From: Gracilaria domingensis
Taxonomy: Eukaryota > Rhodophyta > Florideophyceae > Gracilariales > Gracilariaceae
Assembly: GCA_022539475.1 (NCBI GenBank)
Contig: VCMS01000337.1
Location: 1 to 64,000 of the forward strand
Length of the DNA stretch: 64,000 nucleotides
Direction of reading: 5' to 3'
Shown: in pieces, positions 10,701-20,735 of the stretch
Position numbering within the stretch: the stretch's first letter is position 1
Layout: the number at the start of each line of letters is the position of its first letter
Program-made: the position numbers and the translations under genes
Notes under the pieces: model-generated
The model's database searches: none
What the model was told of the DNA's origin: nothing
What the model saw: only the letters and a program-made list of their open reading frames with translations

Positions 10701-12320
10701 CCACACGCCATGGCAAGCCAAAAAATCAAATAAATTAATTTGGCGCGCATGCCAGGGCTACAACCAGGATGGTGCATATTACGCGGCATGCACCGACAAC
10801 GGTTGGCACTTCAAGAAATTGACAATTTTGACTGGCCGCCGGTGCACGCGCGCGCGCAACCATGCGGCACTTCACCGCAGCATCTCTCGATCACTGAGCA
10901 ATTAAGCGGACATCAGCGCTGTACTTCAGCCAACCTTACGAGGTCATTATTATCTCTCTTCACTCTCAACTGGGTCAAACCGACAGCGGTTCATCAACTC
11001 ACGGTCAACGGTTAATCCTTGACAAAGGCGACTTAAACTGACTTCTCCATTGCGTGGCGCCCACAATGCGACAACGTACACCGAATCTACGGGATGTATA
11101 CAGCGAATCCGACCAGAGCGGATGTACATATTCACGAACCGATAGCGGTGTATACTCATCATGAGTTCTCTCCAACATTGGCAACTGCGACAACCGACTG
11201 CGGTTCTTCTTAACGCAAACCTGCATTAAGGTGACATCGCCAGACGTACTATTCCATTGCGCGTATATGTCAATAACAGACACCGATAAAGCGGTACTTC
11301 AACAACGTTTTCCGGCCAATCCGGGGTAGCATTTTCACATACCGAGATCGGTGCATCCTGAATAGGAGATGTTCGCACACGTTGCGACAGCATGAACCGA
11401 GGACGGCATTTCTTAACAAAGACCTTTCAAAGGCGAATGAAACTGACACTCTTTTGTCCCGAGCGACCACTGCGACGAGTACACCGAAATTTCGGTACAT
11501 AAACAGCGAATGGCGAGCAAATCGGAGCGACATTTTCAATAACCCAACAGGGTCCAGCACCAACATGATATCTTCCCGAGCGCGGGCCAACATCAAAGCA
11601 GACTTCTACCGCGTGAGGTGAATCATCAATAAAACCATCCAATTGGTTCAATACCGTGTTCCGGTAGAATCAACGAGCGCACAACGCCAGCGAAACTATC
11701 AGTCCTGCGGCATGAATATCCCATATGGGACTGCGTAGAACTCAGCAATATCGTCTCTTCCAAGCGTTCAGACTTCAGACACTGAAGATTGTCCGACCGT
11801 TCCGGTGTGCATGTAGTAACCCAGAAGGTGCTTCTCAAAATCGATACCACCATTCCTGGGCATTAGTATACGATCTCGTAAGCACGAGTACTTCCAGAAA
11901 CTGGACCAGATTGCGACGCCGAACAAACGAAAACACGACATCAGTCTCTCTCCCCCCTTCTTAGGCGGGGCCACCAGGGGTGGTTACAGCCGTAGAGGGT
12001 GTGTGGGTTCACTCCAAGGGAGTAAACAGAATAACTCCGTTTGCCGATTCCAAACCCATAGGATGCAGCAAACGATACATTACACAACCAATACCAGTAT
12101 CATTCCAAATTGGCAACAAACCTCACAGAGGTAATTTGAACAATAGAAAGTAACTCCGAAGAGTGATCTAAATCCATGTGTGGATATTCCAGATAAGAAT
12201 ACCGTATAAATCGGTTCCATCCTTCAACAGGAAACCAATTCCATAGTTGAAACTTCAAATAACCGAACATTCTCGGAGTGATCCAAGAATGGAAATAAAC
12301 ATCACATCAAGCCTGTAGAA
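7707..12320 (-). other. element B interior without readable genes
   Basis: By position this segment should hold integrase, chromodomain and the antisense ORF seen in C and D. The distance from the LTR to the CCAAT/CACGTG repeat is about 2.8 kb here and about 2.9 kb in D, so the architecture looks preserved. No frame on either strand gives a protein I can recognise; the longest ORFs (for example 7807-8331 minus, 8367-8849 plus) have no family features. The segment is either extremely diverged or replaced. Confidence 0.5.
10470..10650. repeat. about 48-bp imperfect tandem repeats with CCAAT and CACGTG cores
   Basis: Three to four imperfect units share ATTGG (CCAAT on minus), GCACAC or CCACACGTGGC and TAGTGCA. 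Read on minus they give a 16-residue repeat (…RCTTATCG…KPM), but this is probably a by-product of the period. A related pair of units lies in element D at about 23550-23710. Confidence 0.6.
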
Positions 12321-12602
12321 TCAAACAAAACCCGGAAACAGTAACAGATACTCAAGATAAAGTTCCAGAACCATTTCTTGGTTAACAAATACAATCAATC
12401 GGAAAACGATAACGTAGAGTAATACTCCATCGTTCAGAGACTTCTCAGATGAGACGAAGTAGTCTCCCACGATGGGAAGAAACCGTGCAAGCGGGGAATC
12501 AGTTCCCGGCAAGTCCGGTGAAAAAACCACAATGTAACCATTCGAAGCATCACAGCAAACCCAAGTAGGGCGTAACACGAAAAAAAAACAAAGCACAAGC
12601 AA
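12321..12602 (-). pseudogene. probable RNase H ghost of element B
   Basis: A 93-codon minus frame contains CDASNGYIVVF, then PLARFLPIVGDYFVSSEKSL and a hydrophobic run. Spacing and key positions echo the RNase H of family C (TDASANQVGCALF ... PIGYWSRSLNVHERNYSVSEKECL). Identity is low outside the DAS and SEK positions, so this is a tentative reading supported mainly by its place between RT and integrase. Confidence 0.35.
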
Positions 12603-12743
12603 GTGAGCAGCATCACATCCCCCTCAACAGGGTATAGTCCTTTAAAGGCAAAAGAACCGTTTCACAGTGAGTGAAGAGTGACACACTCAGAAATCACAAC
12701 ACAAACAATCAATCAAAACAATCCTTACGAAAGGAACCAGTCG

Positions 12744-13391
12744 TCAACCCATGTGGGTGTCATTTCGAACTTCTTCTTCTCGGAGACCAGACGCTGGGAT
12801 CAGACTCACGACAGGGAGATTATCAGCATCCATCCCAACGACCGGATTCAAAACACAACTTCCAGTTCCCGAACGGGCATCAATCTCTTCAGATGAACCT
12901 TCAACAAAAGGTTTAAACTTCACTAACCCTGGGGGTGCATCTCTTCCAGAGTTCGGCTCCACATCAGTGGCAATCACATTTTTTATTGCAGCAACCGTGT
13001 CCGCGGTATCAACACCTCCAACTGGAGTACCTACCGATTCAAACGGATTACATCGCGAGGCGATCAAGACGTTTTCCCGAATTTCCGGTGTTAAAGCATC
13101 ATGAACCACAGACTGGTTGTCCATGACCAAAGTAACAAACCCAGCATCAGGGTATACACCGTTCTTCACCGGTTTCAAGCTGTAAGTTCCCAACGCATTT
13201 GGGTCAAAATGACGGTAATCCAGACAGAACTGGAGAGAGTTATCCTTCAAAGGAACGACCACAACTGGTGACACAGAAGGCCCGGTACGAGTCACATCAA
13301 ATAAAGACCGTACGAACGGGAAGAAACTCAGATGAGTTCTTCCTTTCAGTGCATCAATAACAGAGGACCACAGAGTAGTGAGAGCCTTCAT
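12744..13391 (-). pseudogene. element B RT fragment
   Basis: The frame contains SPVVVVPLKDNSLQFCLDYRHF and then YSLKPVKNGVYPDAGFVTLVMD. This aligns with the RT fingers/palm entry of family C ([23 protein letters not shown] ... VYPIPRMDEYIDSLGSANVF). The rest of the palm, including YxDD, is not recognisable. The residues after the RT block are a low-complexity, family-less stretch. No functional polymerase can be made from it. Confidence 0.65.
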
Positions 13392-13805
13392 CAGGGAACC
13401 AGACTTTTCAATTTCACAACTTCAAAACCCACGGTGGGTATCCTACTTCACATCCTGTTCAGGAACGAAAGCATTTATACGTGTATCAACCGAATCACAC
13501 TTCAACGTGTTCGCATCTCACAGGGAGTTCAATTGAACAGCGTCCATTGCACCAGACAAGCCGACAACGTCGGAAACATTCAAATCAGTTGCAAACATAC
13601 CGTGAGGGTGCCAAGTAGTTTGAACAACCACTTGTTGGTGTTGCAACGTCTGCGCAGTACGCGAAAAGTTTGCAACAAGAACCTTAAAAGGTTTTCCACC
13701 TTCGCAAAGGGCATTGCCTCGGGCGAGAGCGAGATCATATTTCTCCAAGAGAGAGGGCAAATGATGAACCATCACGAGTCCACGCTTCTCAGTTGAGACA
13801 ATAAC

Positions 13806-14551
13806 CTAAGCTTGGGACATCGGAGGAATCCGTACAAACTCGGAAACGCGTAGCTTCGTTGAACCAGGCACTGGTGACACATACTGCTGAGCGGGAGGTA
13901 ACGGTGCCGCGTTGCGTGCAGAACGCTTCTTCGCCCGTTCCCACGGTTTTCCAGCAAATGGAACAGATGAACCGTCTACCATCTCGACCATCGAACGTCT
14001 GGGTTGGATTGACTCGACATGGAAGTCACAAAAGTCACAACCGAGAACAATCGGTGCAGCCAGCTTCTTGCAAACAACAAAATCAACCGAAACAGTGGTC
14101 ATTCCTAAACGAACCATAATTGGTACTATACCCATCGTAACAATTGGGTGATCATTCGCATCAGCGATTTCCATCAGGGGACCGTAACGGATAAATTCAC
14201 GATACTCCTCCAAGAGGAACGATTCCAGTATACAGTTGGGACCGGCTCCGGTATCCAGTAGAGCGACATGACGAACTATGAGATGGTCAGAGAAGCCGAG
14301 ATCGGCGTGAACCTTGTAACTTCTCTTAGAGAGCATCATCACACGTTCCGGGTACTTTGGATTGCTCTTCCGTATCCACGGCCGTACGAGTTGACCCATT
14401 TCAGGGTTCGAATCCTGTAAGGATAAAGATATCTTCCTAGAAAGGATCTTCATCTGGGGCGGGGAGCGAGGCTGGGAGGCCTCAGGTGTCAATGACCCCT
14501 GTTCAAAGGTCACCTCTCCCGACTGGGAGGCTCCCGAAATCAGTTTTTCGG
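13806..14551 (-). CDS. pro: element B protease (pro), entered by -1 shift
   Basis: The open minus frame runs from the AAA AAC TGA site (14540-14548) through an aspartic protease core. LLDTGAGPNCI at about residue 110 supplies the catalytic Asp-Thr-Gly, and GCDFCD is the second conserved block; both are shared with family C (VLDTGAAPNLI, GCDFCD). No in-frame stop occurs from the shift site to TAG at 13806. It has no ATG of its own before the protease domain and lies one base back from the gag frame, so it was presumably made as a Gag-Pro fusion. It is the only pol domain of B that is still intact, possibly by chance of recent decay. Confidence 0.75.
14543..14551 (-). promoter_or_regulatory. 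candidate -1 frameshift site, element B
   Basis: In the gag frame the codons are CCG AAA AAC followed by TGA. Slipping back one base after AAC opens directly into the protease frame. The same nine bases precede TAG in family C (44382-44390). Confidence 0.6.
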
Positions 14552-14575
14552 AGCAGGCGTCACCGAATGACTCGG

Positions 14576-15934
14576 TTAGAACCCATCCTGGGAAACCGAA
14601 TAATCCCCGGTCTTGGGAACGAATCTTTCCACCTCGTCTTGGTTCAGAACCGGATCGGTATTTCCAACATATTCCAAACCGTTTCGGTTCATCAACGCGA
14701 CTTCATAAGACAATCTCGACACGCTAGCAATGCCCTCTGGCGGGAGTGATTCATAATTCCCAACAATGGTCGACCAATCCCAACATGGAAGTGTGCACTG
14801 CGGTGCAATATGTCCTAGCCCGCAAAACTGGGAACATATCACCGTGGTCGGTTCGTCATCAGAACGAACGTGCACTGGATGTTGCGGCGTCGTGTACCTC
14901 ATCTCAGGTTTGCTGTACTGATAGGAATCCATTGCAGGAGCAATCTTTCGAACCCCAACATGGGTCCTTCCACCGTACAAAGCGGCATCAGTCTCCATCG
15001 TCAAAGCCGACTTCTTCGGAACTTCGGGCTTCGGAGACAACTCAGAATCGTGGGATGAACCACAGTGAGTTTCCAAATCCAAATTGGATGACGATGAAGA
15101 GTCTGACATGGACGTCTGCATGTCAGACATGTTCACAGGAGATTGTACCGACGTGCGGAGACCAGCAACAAAACCAGACGACTTTGCATACTTTTCCTTC
15201 AATCTCTTTCGAGAACCATTAGCGTGTGAACGGGAACGTTTTCGACTCTTCCGGAAACGGCGTTCTGTATCCGATGAGTCGGACGACGAACTTGAATCCG
15301 AAGCCGATGAATCTGTTTTAGATGTTGAACTTTCCGAAGGAGACGAACTCTTCCGAGAGGAATGATGGTAAGAACCGGACTTTTGGCGTCTCTTCCGAGA
15401 ACGGACATCAACAACCGACGATTCGGTGAAACCACTATGGGCCCTAGTAGATTTCTCCAATGTATCCAAACGTTCACCGATACGGTTCAACGTCACAGAA
15501 ATATCCTCAAATCAGGCGTCACAACCACAAAGACACTCGAAAATCGAGGTAACATCGAGTGGCAACTCGCGAATATCTGCCGACACATCTCGGAGTTTGA
15601 TATCAGAAACATCTCTTCTGAGATTCGACAGCATTTCCAACTGGACCGATATACCAAAGACCAAACCTCTGGTGGCGGATTCCATCCTGGAAAACTCAAG
15701 AGGGTCGATATTCCGTAAGTTGTATGATTCATGAACCACCGGTGTGAGATCAATTGACCAACCAGCATGGGAAAACGACGAAAAGGACAACACTTTCCGA
15801 GAATCGGATGAACCTTCATCAACATCAAGCCCTTCCAGAACAGATTGTAAATCCGAATGCGGAGATTCACCAGAACCGAGTGAACTGGTCGAACCGTGAT
15901 CGGATCCAACTGCAGACATCATGAACATCATCAC
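14576..15934 (-). pseudogene. gag: element B gag, core domain not recognisable
   Basis: One frame carries an N-terminal coil region, a Ser-rich/Arg-rich segment (SSSSSDSSDTERRFRKSRKRSR) and a knuckle reading CSQFCGLGHIAPQC. Spacing there is C-x3-C-x4-H-x4-C, one residue longer than the canonical form in family C. TGA at 15512-15514 interrupts it after 140 codons, and TAG at 14576 ends it early. The capsid-like domain that lies between the basic segment and the knuckle in family C (LKELKPSNPLYRKLL onwards) is not recognisable here. The protein therefore could not build a particle alone. Confidence 0.75.
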
Positions 15935-16113
15935 GATGAACTGAAAACTCGGTGAGAACGAACTCGTTCACCACAAATTCCGAAAGCGGAAAAGGAAGAG
16001 AGAAAGACTTCAACCAAACCGGAACCCGGTGTCAATCGAAACCAATCTCCCGAAATGGGAATCCCAATCTCAAAGATGCCTATCTCGTAAGAGTACCAAA
16101 TGATCACAATCCC

Positions 16114-16131
16114 TTCTAGGTCGGGAGACTA
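16114..16131 (-). promoter_or_regulatory. element B primer-binding-site-like stretch
   Basis: Two bases inside the 5' LTR, the minus strand reads TAGTCTCCCGACCTAGAA. It matches family C's TGGTCTCCCGACTTAGAA at 16 of 18 positions. The TGG expected opposite tRNA CCA is TAG here, probably a mutation. The priming tRNA is not identified. Confidence 0.6.
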
Positions 16132-16133
16132 AA

Positions 16134-17099
16134 TGTGGAGCAAAACCCCCGATAGGGTGATGATCCACAGGATGTCCGAGTCCTGCTCCCTGTAAGGGCA
16201 GACTCAGTGAAAAAGCCCTCTGTCCGCACTCAAGCCGAGTGGCAGGCCGAGTGTAAGACCGGAGACGGTGACTGGATATACCTACAGAGGTGAGAAACCA
16301 GAAAGGATGGGGATCAATACGCAGTAAAGAAACCCAGAGAAAGGGGGAAATAAAGGGAAAAGGAACCGTAAATACGGGGAACCCCTCAAGGGAAACCAAC
16401 CCAGAAGCGAAGTCAAGGGTCGTGCCAACCGTCGGATACAGACCCGAAAGGCGGAGCGACAACGACAACCAATGCCAAATATACCCTATACAGGGGCGGA
16501 AACGATACCTGAACCAGAGGAAACAAGCAGAAAGAATGTGCCTCACAGGGACACGCCGTGTACAGAACGGAACAGAAAACAAACAGAAACAACAGATATA
16601 TACCTGGTAAGGGTTCCTAAGTGATCCTGAGGGGATAGTTCTGCAAGTACTACACGTGGTTACCGGCCCGAAGGGGTTGTAAACCTACGAAGGTTGCACG
16701 AACTAGAACCAAGCCTTCGGTTGAAGAAGGCGGCCTCAGTTGAGTTTACTTAGTGCTCGCGACGGCGAGGTCGCACTCACCTAAGTAGGTTCAAATAGAC
16801 ATTAAACTAAAACTACAAACTAATATAGTGCACACCTCATGAGGTCCATACACGTGGCTAACCCAGTGTCAGGGTGTCTCATGAGTAACTGCACTCAACT
16901 AAATATACACACTTCAAACGTGTTCATAACCATGCAATGGTTCCACAATCCAATCCACCTAACAAGGTTCATACGCAACATCCAAGAAATCATCAAAGTA
17001 TTGGGGCCATCATCACCATCACAACACATCATCCCAAAGGGAGTCCATATCCTTAAAGCAGGAAAACAGGTACCGAGTACGGGGTAGTTTTGCTCTACA
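16134..17099 (-). repeat. element B 5' LTR
   Basis: 966 bp, nearly identical to the copy at 6727-7692. Its left end reads TGTGGAGC against TGTAGAGC in the other copy. Hairpin copy at 16747-16787. Confidence 0.93.
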
Positions 17100-17104
17100 G
17101 GCTC
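17100..17104. repeat. target site duplication of element B (right)
   Basis: GGCTC immediately right of the LTR end, identical to 6722-6726. Confidence 0.9.
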
Positions 17105-17161
17105 GTCGGGCAGCAACGACAAGGGCCGCGAATCAGAGGAGCTCGATGACGCGGAGGCCAT
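17105..17161 (-). pseudogene. 5' part of the ORF split by element B
   Basis: ATG at 17161-17159 begins MASASSSSSDSRPLSLLPD, 19 codons, and continues in phase into 6726-6577 once element B and one duplication are taken out. The frame is open further upstream to about 17431, so an earlier start is possible. The sequence upstream of this ATG contains a TTCATCAATCACC-like leader rather than obvious protein. Family unknown. Confidence 0.45.
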
Positions 17162-17479
17162 GCCTACTTCTTCGGCCTCCACGTCCAGAAGTGAGCTCAG
17201 AAATGGATCCAGCCCCAGAATCGGAACCAAAGAAGGTTGGTGATTGATGAAAGTATACTGCAGGGTAAGCTGCAAGGCGAATGGTAAAATGAAAATCGGC
17301 GGAGTAGCAGTGGATATGAGATTGTAGTGGAGGACGAGGGGACTGGAAGAACGGCCCCGTCTGATTTTATGCCCGTTCCGTACTGACAGAGACGAAATGG
17401 GACCAGCACGACTGATCCCGGAAACGGGCATGTAAGCGGCCTATATGGGTGGGCTAATGCCGCTCATTAAAGCGTGCCG

Positions 17480-17620
17480 TGCACGTGCCTACTTACATAT
17501 AAGACACATGCCCAGCGGACCGTGCAGGGCGTGCGCCAATGCACGTTTCACGCACGTATGGCACGTGGGGCACGCGAAAAGGCACGTGCCTGGCATGTCA
17601 GACACAGACGGCACGTGTCA
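17480..17620. promoter_or_regulatory. cluster of ACGTG/CACGTG boxes
   Basis: Within about 140 bases there are six ACGT cores in GCACGT context, including the palindromes GCACGTGC and GGCACGTGCC (17581-17590). TATA-like CATATAAG (about 17497) and TTTATAAG (about 17742) are close by. This is consistent with a bHLH/bZIP-bound promoter for the small gene at its left, or for a rightward transcript starting near ATG 17819. Function is inferred from motif density only. Confidence 0.4.
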
Positions 17621-17624
17621 CGGG

Positions 17625-18930
17625 CGCCATGGAACGAGCCATAGGCGCTAGGCGCGTGCCGACACTTGTCACGCTACAGTGGCTCGTGCATTGCGCGTGC
17701 ATGAGGTTCTGCAACGTGACTGGCTCGAGGCTGAAAAGCGCTTTATAAGCGGCCACCAGGCCAGCTCCGGCCACTTTACATGAATAATCATCGAGGGATC
17801 TCAACCAGCAACCATTACTATGTCTCAAGAAATTATTGTTTACCCCGCACTACCACACCTTGACTTCTGTTTCCCAAGACATATTTTCATCACCTTCTTC
17901 CTTGTATTTTCTTGATTTCTTGGCGTTCTTAGATAGCAGGGGCCAGACACGTCACGTTACTCGTATGGCAGTTCTATAAATTTGCAGCACCAAGGCTGAT
18001 AATTTCTTAAAAGGCTACGTGAGCAAACTTTGGCTAGTAACCGCCAGGTCTTTTTCTTTTTGTCCAAAATTAGCCTCATCAGTTTCCTTGTGGGAAGAGA
18101 ACTAGACAACGTCAGAATTGGTCACGTCCGAAGCGATTTGGACTGACTCGCGGCTCACCAAACAGCGAGAAGACAATGGAATAGGATCTTCATTGGGATA
18201 GAAATTTTATGATATTTTGTAGAAATATGCGCCATGGAAATCGAATCGATTACGTAACCATAGTATGAATCAATCCGAACGTTCTCAAATGTTGTTGCAT
18301 GTTATGCGGAGTCGCCGAAGTCCTTCTAAGACTATTGTCATACGTCTAACCTATAAGTTGTTATAGAATAGAACGGTGTATTGATCCTGACACCATTTGA
18401 ACATTACTTATGAATGCGTTGACGAGCGACAAAGACTTCCGGGGCTCCCAGTCAGAATTGTCGTTTAGTTCAAATCTTGAAGGACGACATTTTTGCGTTA
18501 ACCCCTCTGTCATTGTCATCGCCGTTCTTTTTCGGTGCCTGTTTCTCTTCTACTGCCCTTCGAAGCGACATAGCGTAGTCCATTCTCTCTTCTTTCGTTT
18601 CTATTTCCTTTGTCTCCTCTTCTTTTAAAGCTATGCGCCCCAGCTCTTGATGGCGCAGGTAAATGAGGTCAAAGGGGAACACTATTTTATCTCCCAACAT
18701 CCCTTCAAATCGATGGAATGATACATCGTCAACAATTCACTGCGATCTGCCGATCATTCCCATCAATATCTGCTGTTCTTGAATCAGTATCTTCCCATCC
18801 TGCCATTCTGCCCTGCCTCTTTTTCCGTCTATTCGTACAATGGGGTTCTGCGCCTACACTTGTGAGAGTGAGGACGTGCTGGAAAGTGCGTCATACATAA
18901 TTTTCACCATACGAATACGAAAATCGTTGT
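17625..18930. other. anonymous sequence
   Basis: No recognisable gene. A 31-codon frame begins ATGTCTCAAGAAATT at 17819 after a TATA-like box and could be a first exon. A Lys/Glu-rich 76-codon minus frame (18700-18470) has coiled-coil composition but no family match. Confidence 0.35.
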
Positions 18931-19215
18931 TCAACTCAACGTGATTAAAGTCGGTATGGTTCCAATTAGGAAACCATTAGTATCAAAACTTGCGTATCCA
19001 GCTAAGAGTTTCAAATCCTTAACTCTGTATTGATGGAGAAAGGTCAAGTTTGTTCCGTACTCGTATAGGCTCTCCACCAATTCACAACGCTCCCTTGTGC
19101 AGAAACAGTGGTTTTCCTTTTTCAGGGTTTCAGCACGAACAACGCATCCCACGACTTGAATGGCCAAGGGTTCTGGACCTCTAATATGAGCCGCAAACAT
19201 ACTTGGCGACATCAC
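18931..19215 (-). other. unrecognised ORF, 94 codons
   Basis: The frame contains CFCTRERCELVESLYEYGTN and LHQYRVKDLKLLAGY, which looks like folded, helical protein rather than random translation. It is in the same frame phase as the acidic ORF tail at 19441-19674 but separated from it by stops. No family assigned. Confidence 0.3.
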
Positions 19216-19440
19216 TCTAGCCCCAATCGTTATTAACGTAGACCATGCTTCTGAATAGATTAAGCTCCTTGATATCTCCCTACATCACTTTCGTGTGGGA
19301 ACGTAGCACCATGCTTTGCTAAACTAGCAGATCACTGTCCGTACAAATGTTGTTGAACACTTAGATGAATGCATTGGGACAATCCACGCGTAAACTCTCA
19401 TTCGGTATAACACAGAGTACGAGGTAAAATGCTAAACCCT

Positions 19441-19674
19441 TCAGTTTCCTTTCACAATTTCATCATCTTCGATATTGTTGTCTTTATCATCCTTCCGACC
19501 ATTTCCTGCGCCATCCTGCCCATCTTCATCAACGCCATTCCCTTTACCATCATCCTCCCCATCCTCCCCTTGGCGCTCCCCTTCACCCTCCTCACCTGCT
19601 TTCAGTTCAACTTCCATGCTTTCGTCGCTGCCCTATTCAATTTTACGCTTCTCCTCCATTTCCAATTTTCTCGG
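19441..19674 (-). pseudogene. acidic low-complexity C-terminus of a gene cut by element D
   Basis: Minus-strand reading gives PRKLEMEEKRKIE, a TAG, then an Asp/Glu/Gly-rich tail (GEDGEDDGKGNGVDEDG and so on) ending IVKGN-stop at 19441-19443. Element D's LTR begins 7 bases upstream of the first codon, so the N-terminal part is missing. The hydrophobic plus-strand ORF at the same place is its mirror image and not a gene. Confidence 0.45.
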
Positions 19675-19681
19675 TAATTAG

Positions 19682-20659
19682 TGTAGTGCAAATCCCACTT
19701 GGGAGAAATGACACTCAAGGTGCTCGAATCCTTGCTCCCTTGGGAGGTAGACTCAGCAGAAGAGCCCTCCGTATACGGATAGCGCGGGTGTAAATCCGCC
19801 CGTACTTCGGAAATACCACGGAGGTGACGGCGGGAATCGCCAAGAGGGGATCTGTAAACAAACGTCCGAGAGTCGGAGATCTCTGATCGGAGGCGGAAGG
19901 GGAGGAACCCAGGTCGACGTGGTGCCTCGAAAAAGAGGGAAAGATACGGAAAAGGATGAGAAAAAAAGGGGAAAGGAAAGAAAAGAAAAAGGGACAAACC
20001 CGAGGGCGGGGTCGGGCGACAAGCGGCAACAGACGCGGGCCGAGGGTGACGATGTGTATTGAGCCCACGCGGCAGATCTCTATACAGAGTCGATACAATA
20101 TCTGAACACCAGAGTAGCAGACACCTGCAAGTAAATGTGCGAACACAGTCCGAAGACAAACGTAGTGTTAGATCAGGGTACCTGAGTGATCCCTTGGGGA
20201 TGAAATAAGCGAAGCCGTACGCGGTGACCCTCCTCGCGGAGTTGTGCTACGCGCAGACGCTCAAGTCAGAGCCGCGGACAAAATTGAGTTTACTTTGGGG
20301 TGGTGACGGCGAGGTCGCCATCACCTAAGTAGTTTTACACAAATTAAACTAAATAATTAAACTAAGTAGTGCCAAATACGGCAGAGCCACACACGTGTTG
20401 CACTTGTGCAGACCCGCCTTGGCGGCCACTAATTCTAATAACCAATCCAATTTTCTCTGTAACAGAGCCAATCCATACACGCGTACACGAGATCCACTGC
20501 CACAACCAGTTACCAATTCATCAACCCCATCGGGTGCCACCATACCATATGGAGTCAGAATGCCACCTAAATTCATAACCTTGCTGTAGAGGCAACTCGG
20601 AAAGCCGAGGTGTTATGAGACGGAACACGTCACAAACGCGAAAACGCCTTTGCTCTACA
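19682..20659 (-). repeat. element D 3' LTR
   Basis: 978 bp from TGTAGTGCAAATC to GCTCTACA. Internal blocks (ACCTAAGTAG, GACGGCGAGGTCGCC) are shared with element B, and the hairpin at 20291-20331 is part of them. The polypurine tract follows at 20660-20671. Confidence 0.85.
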
Positions 20660-20735
20660 CATCCCCCTCCTTACGTCGAGGAACACCGTGTTAGCGACAT
20701 CACCACCTCGTTCGCGAGAACACATAAGCTCAGTC

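Larger units (their letters stand above)
6727..17099 (-). mobile_element. element B: complete but coding-defective Ty3-type LTR retrotransposon
   Basis: The element has 966-bp LTRs at both ends (TGTAGAGCAAAAC ... GTTTTGCTCTACA), a 5-bp GGCTC duplication, a polypurine tract next to the left LTR and a primer-binding-site-like stretch next to the right LTR. Transcription is therefore leftward (minus). Internal order in that direction is gag (no recognisable central gag domain), protease, a fragment of RT, a ghost of RNase H, then about 4.6 kb without a readable ORF. By eye the LTRs differ at only about seven positions, mostly in the first 200 bases. The insertion is therefore recent even though the coding region is old and decayed. 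This is the profile of a non-autonomous element mobilised in trans; family C is the natural candidate helper. Confidence 0.93.

Noticed and set aside
10352-10789. Cys-rich 16-residue repeat protein on minus
   Set aside because: The 48-bp DNA period makes any open frame repetitive. No start context and no conservation of the frame in element D.
14400-14425. tRNA T-arm-like GGGTTCGAATCC
   Set aside because: It lies inside the B gag-pro coding region, with only a four-pair stem and no acceptor, D or anticodon arms around it.
19429-19677. Hydrophobic plus-strand ORF that looks like a membrane protein
   Set aside because: It is the mirror of an Asp/Glu/Gly-rich minus frame; GAN/GGN codons read backwards give Phe, Ile and Leu. 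No homologue-like features.
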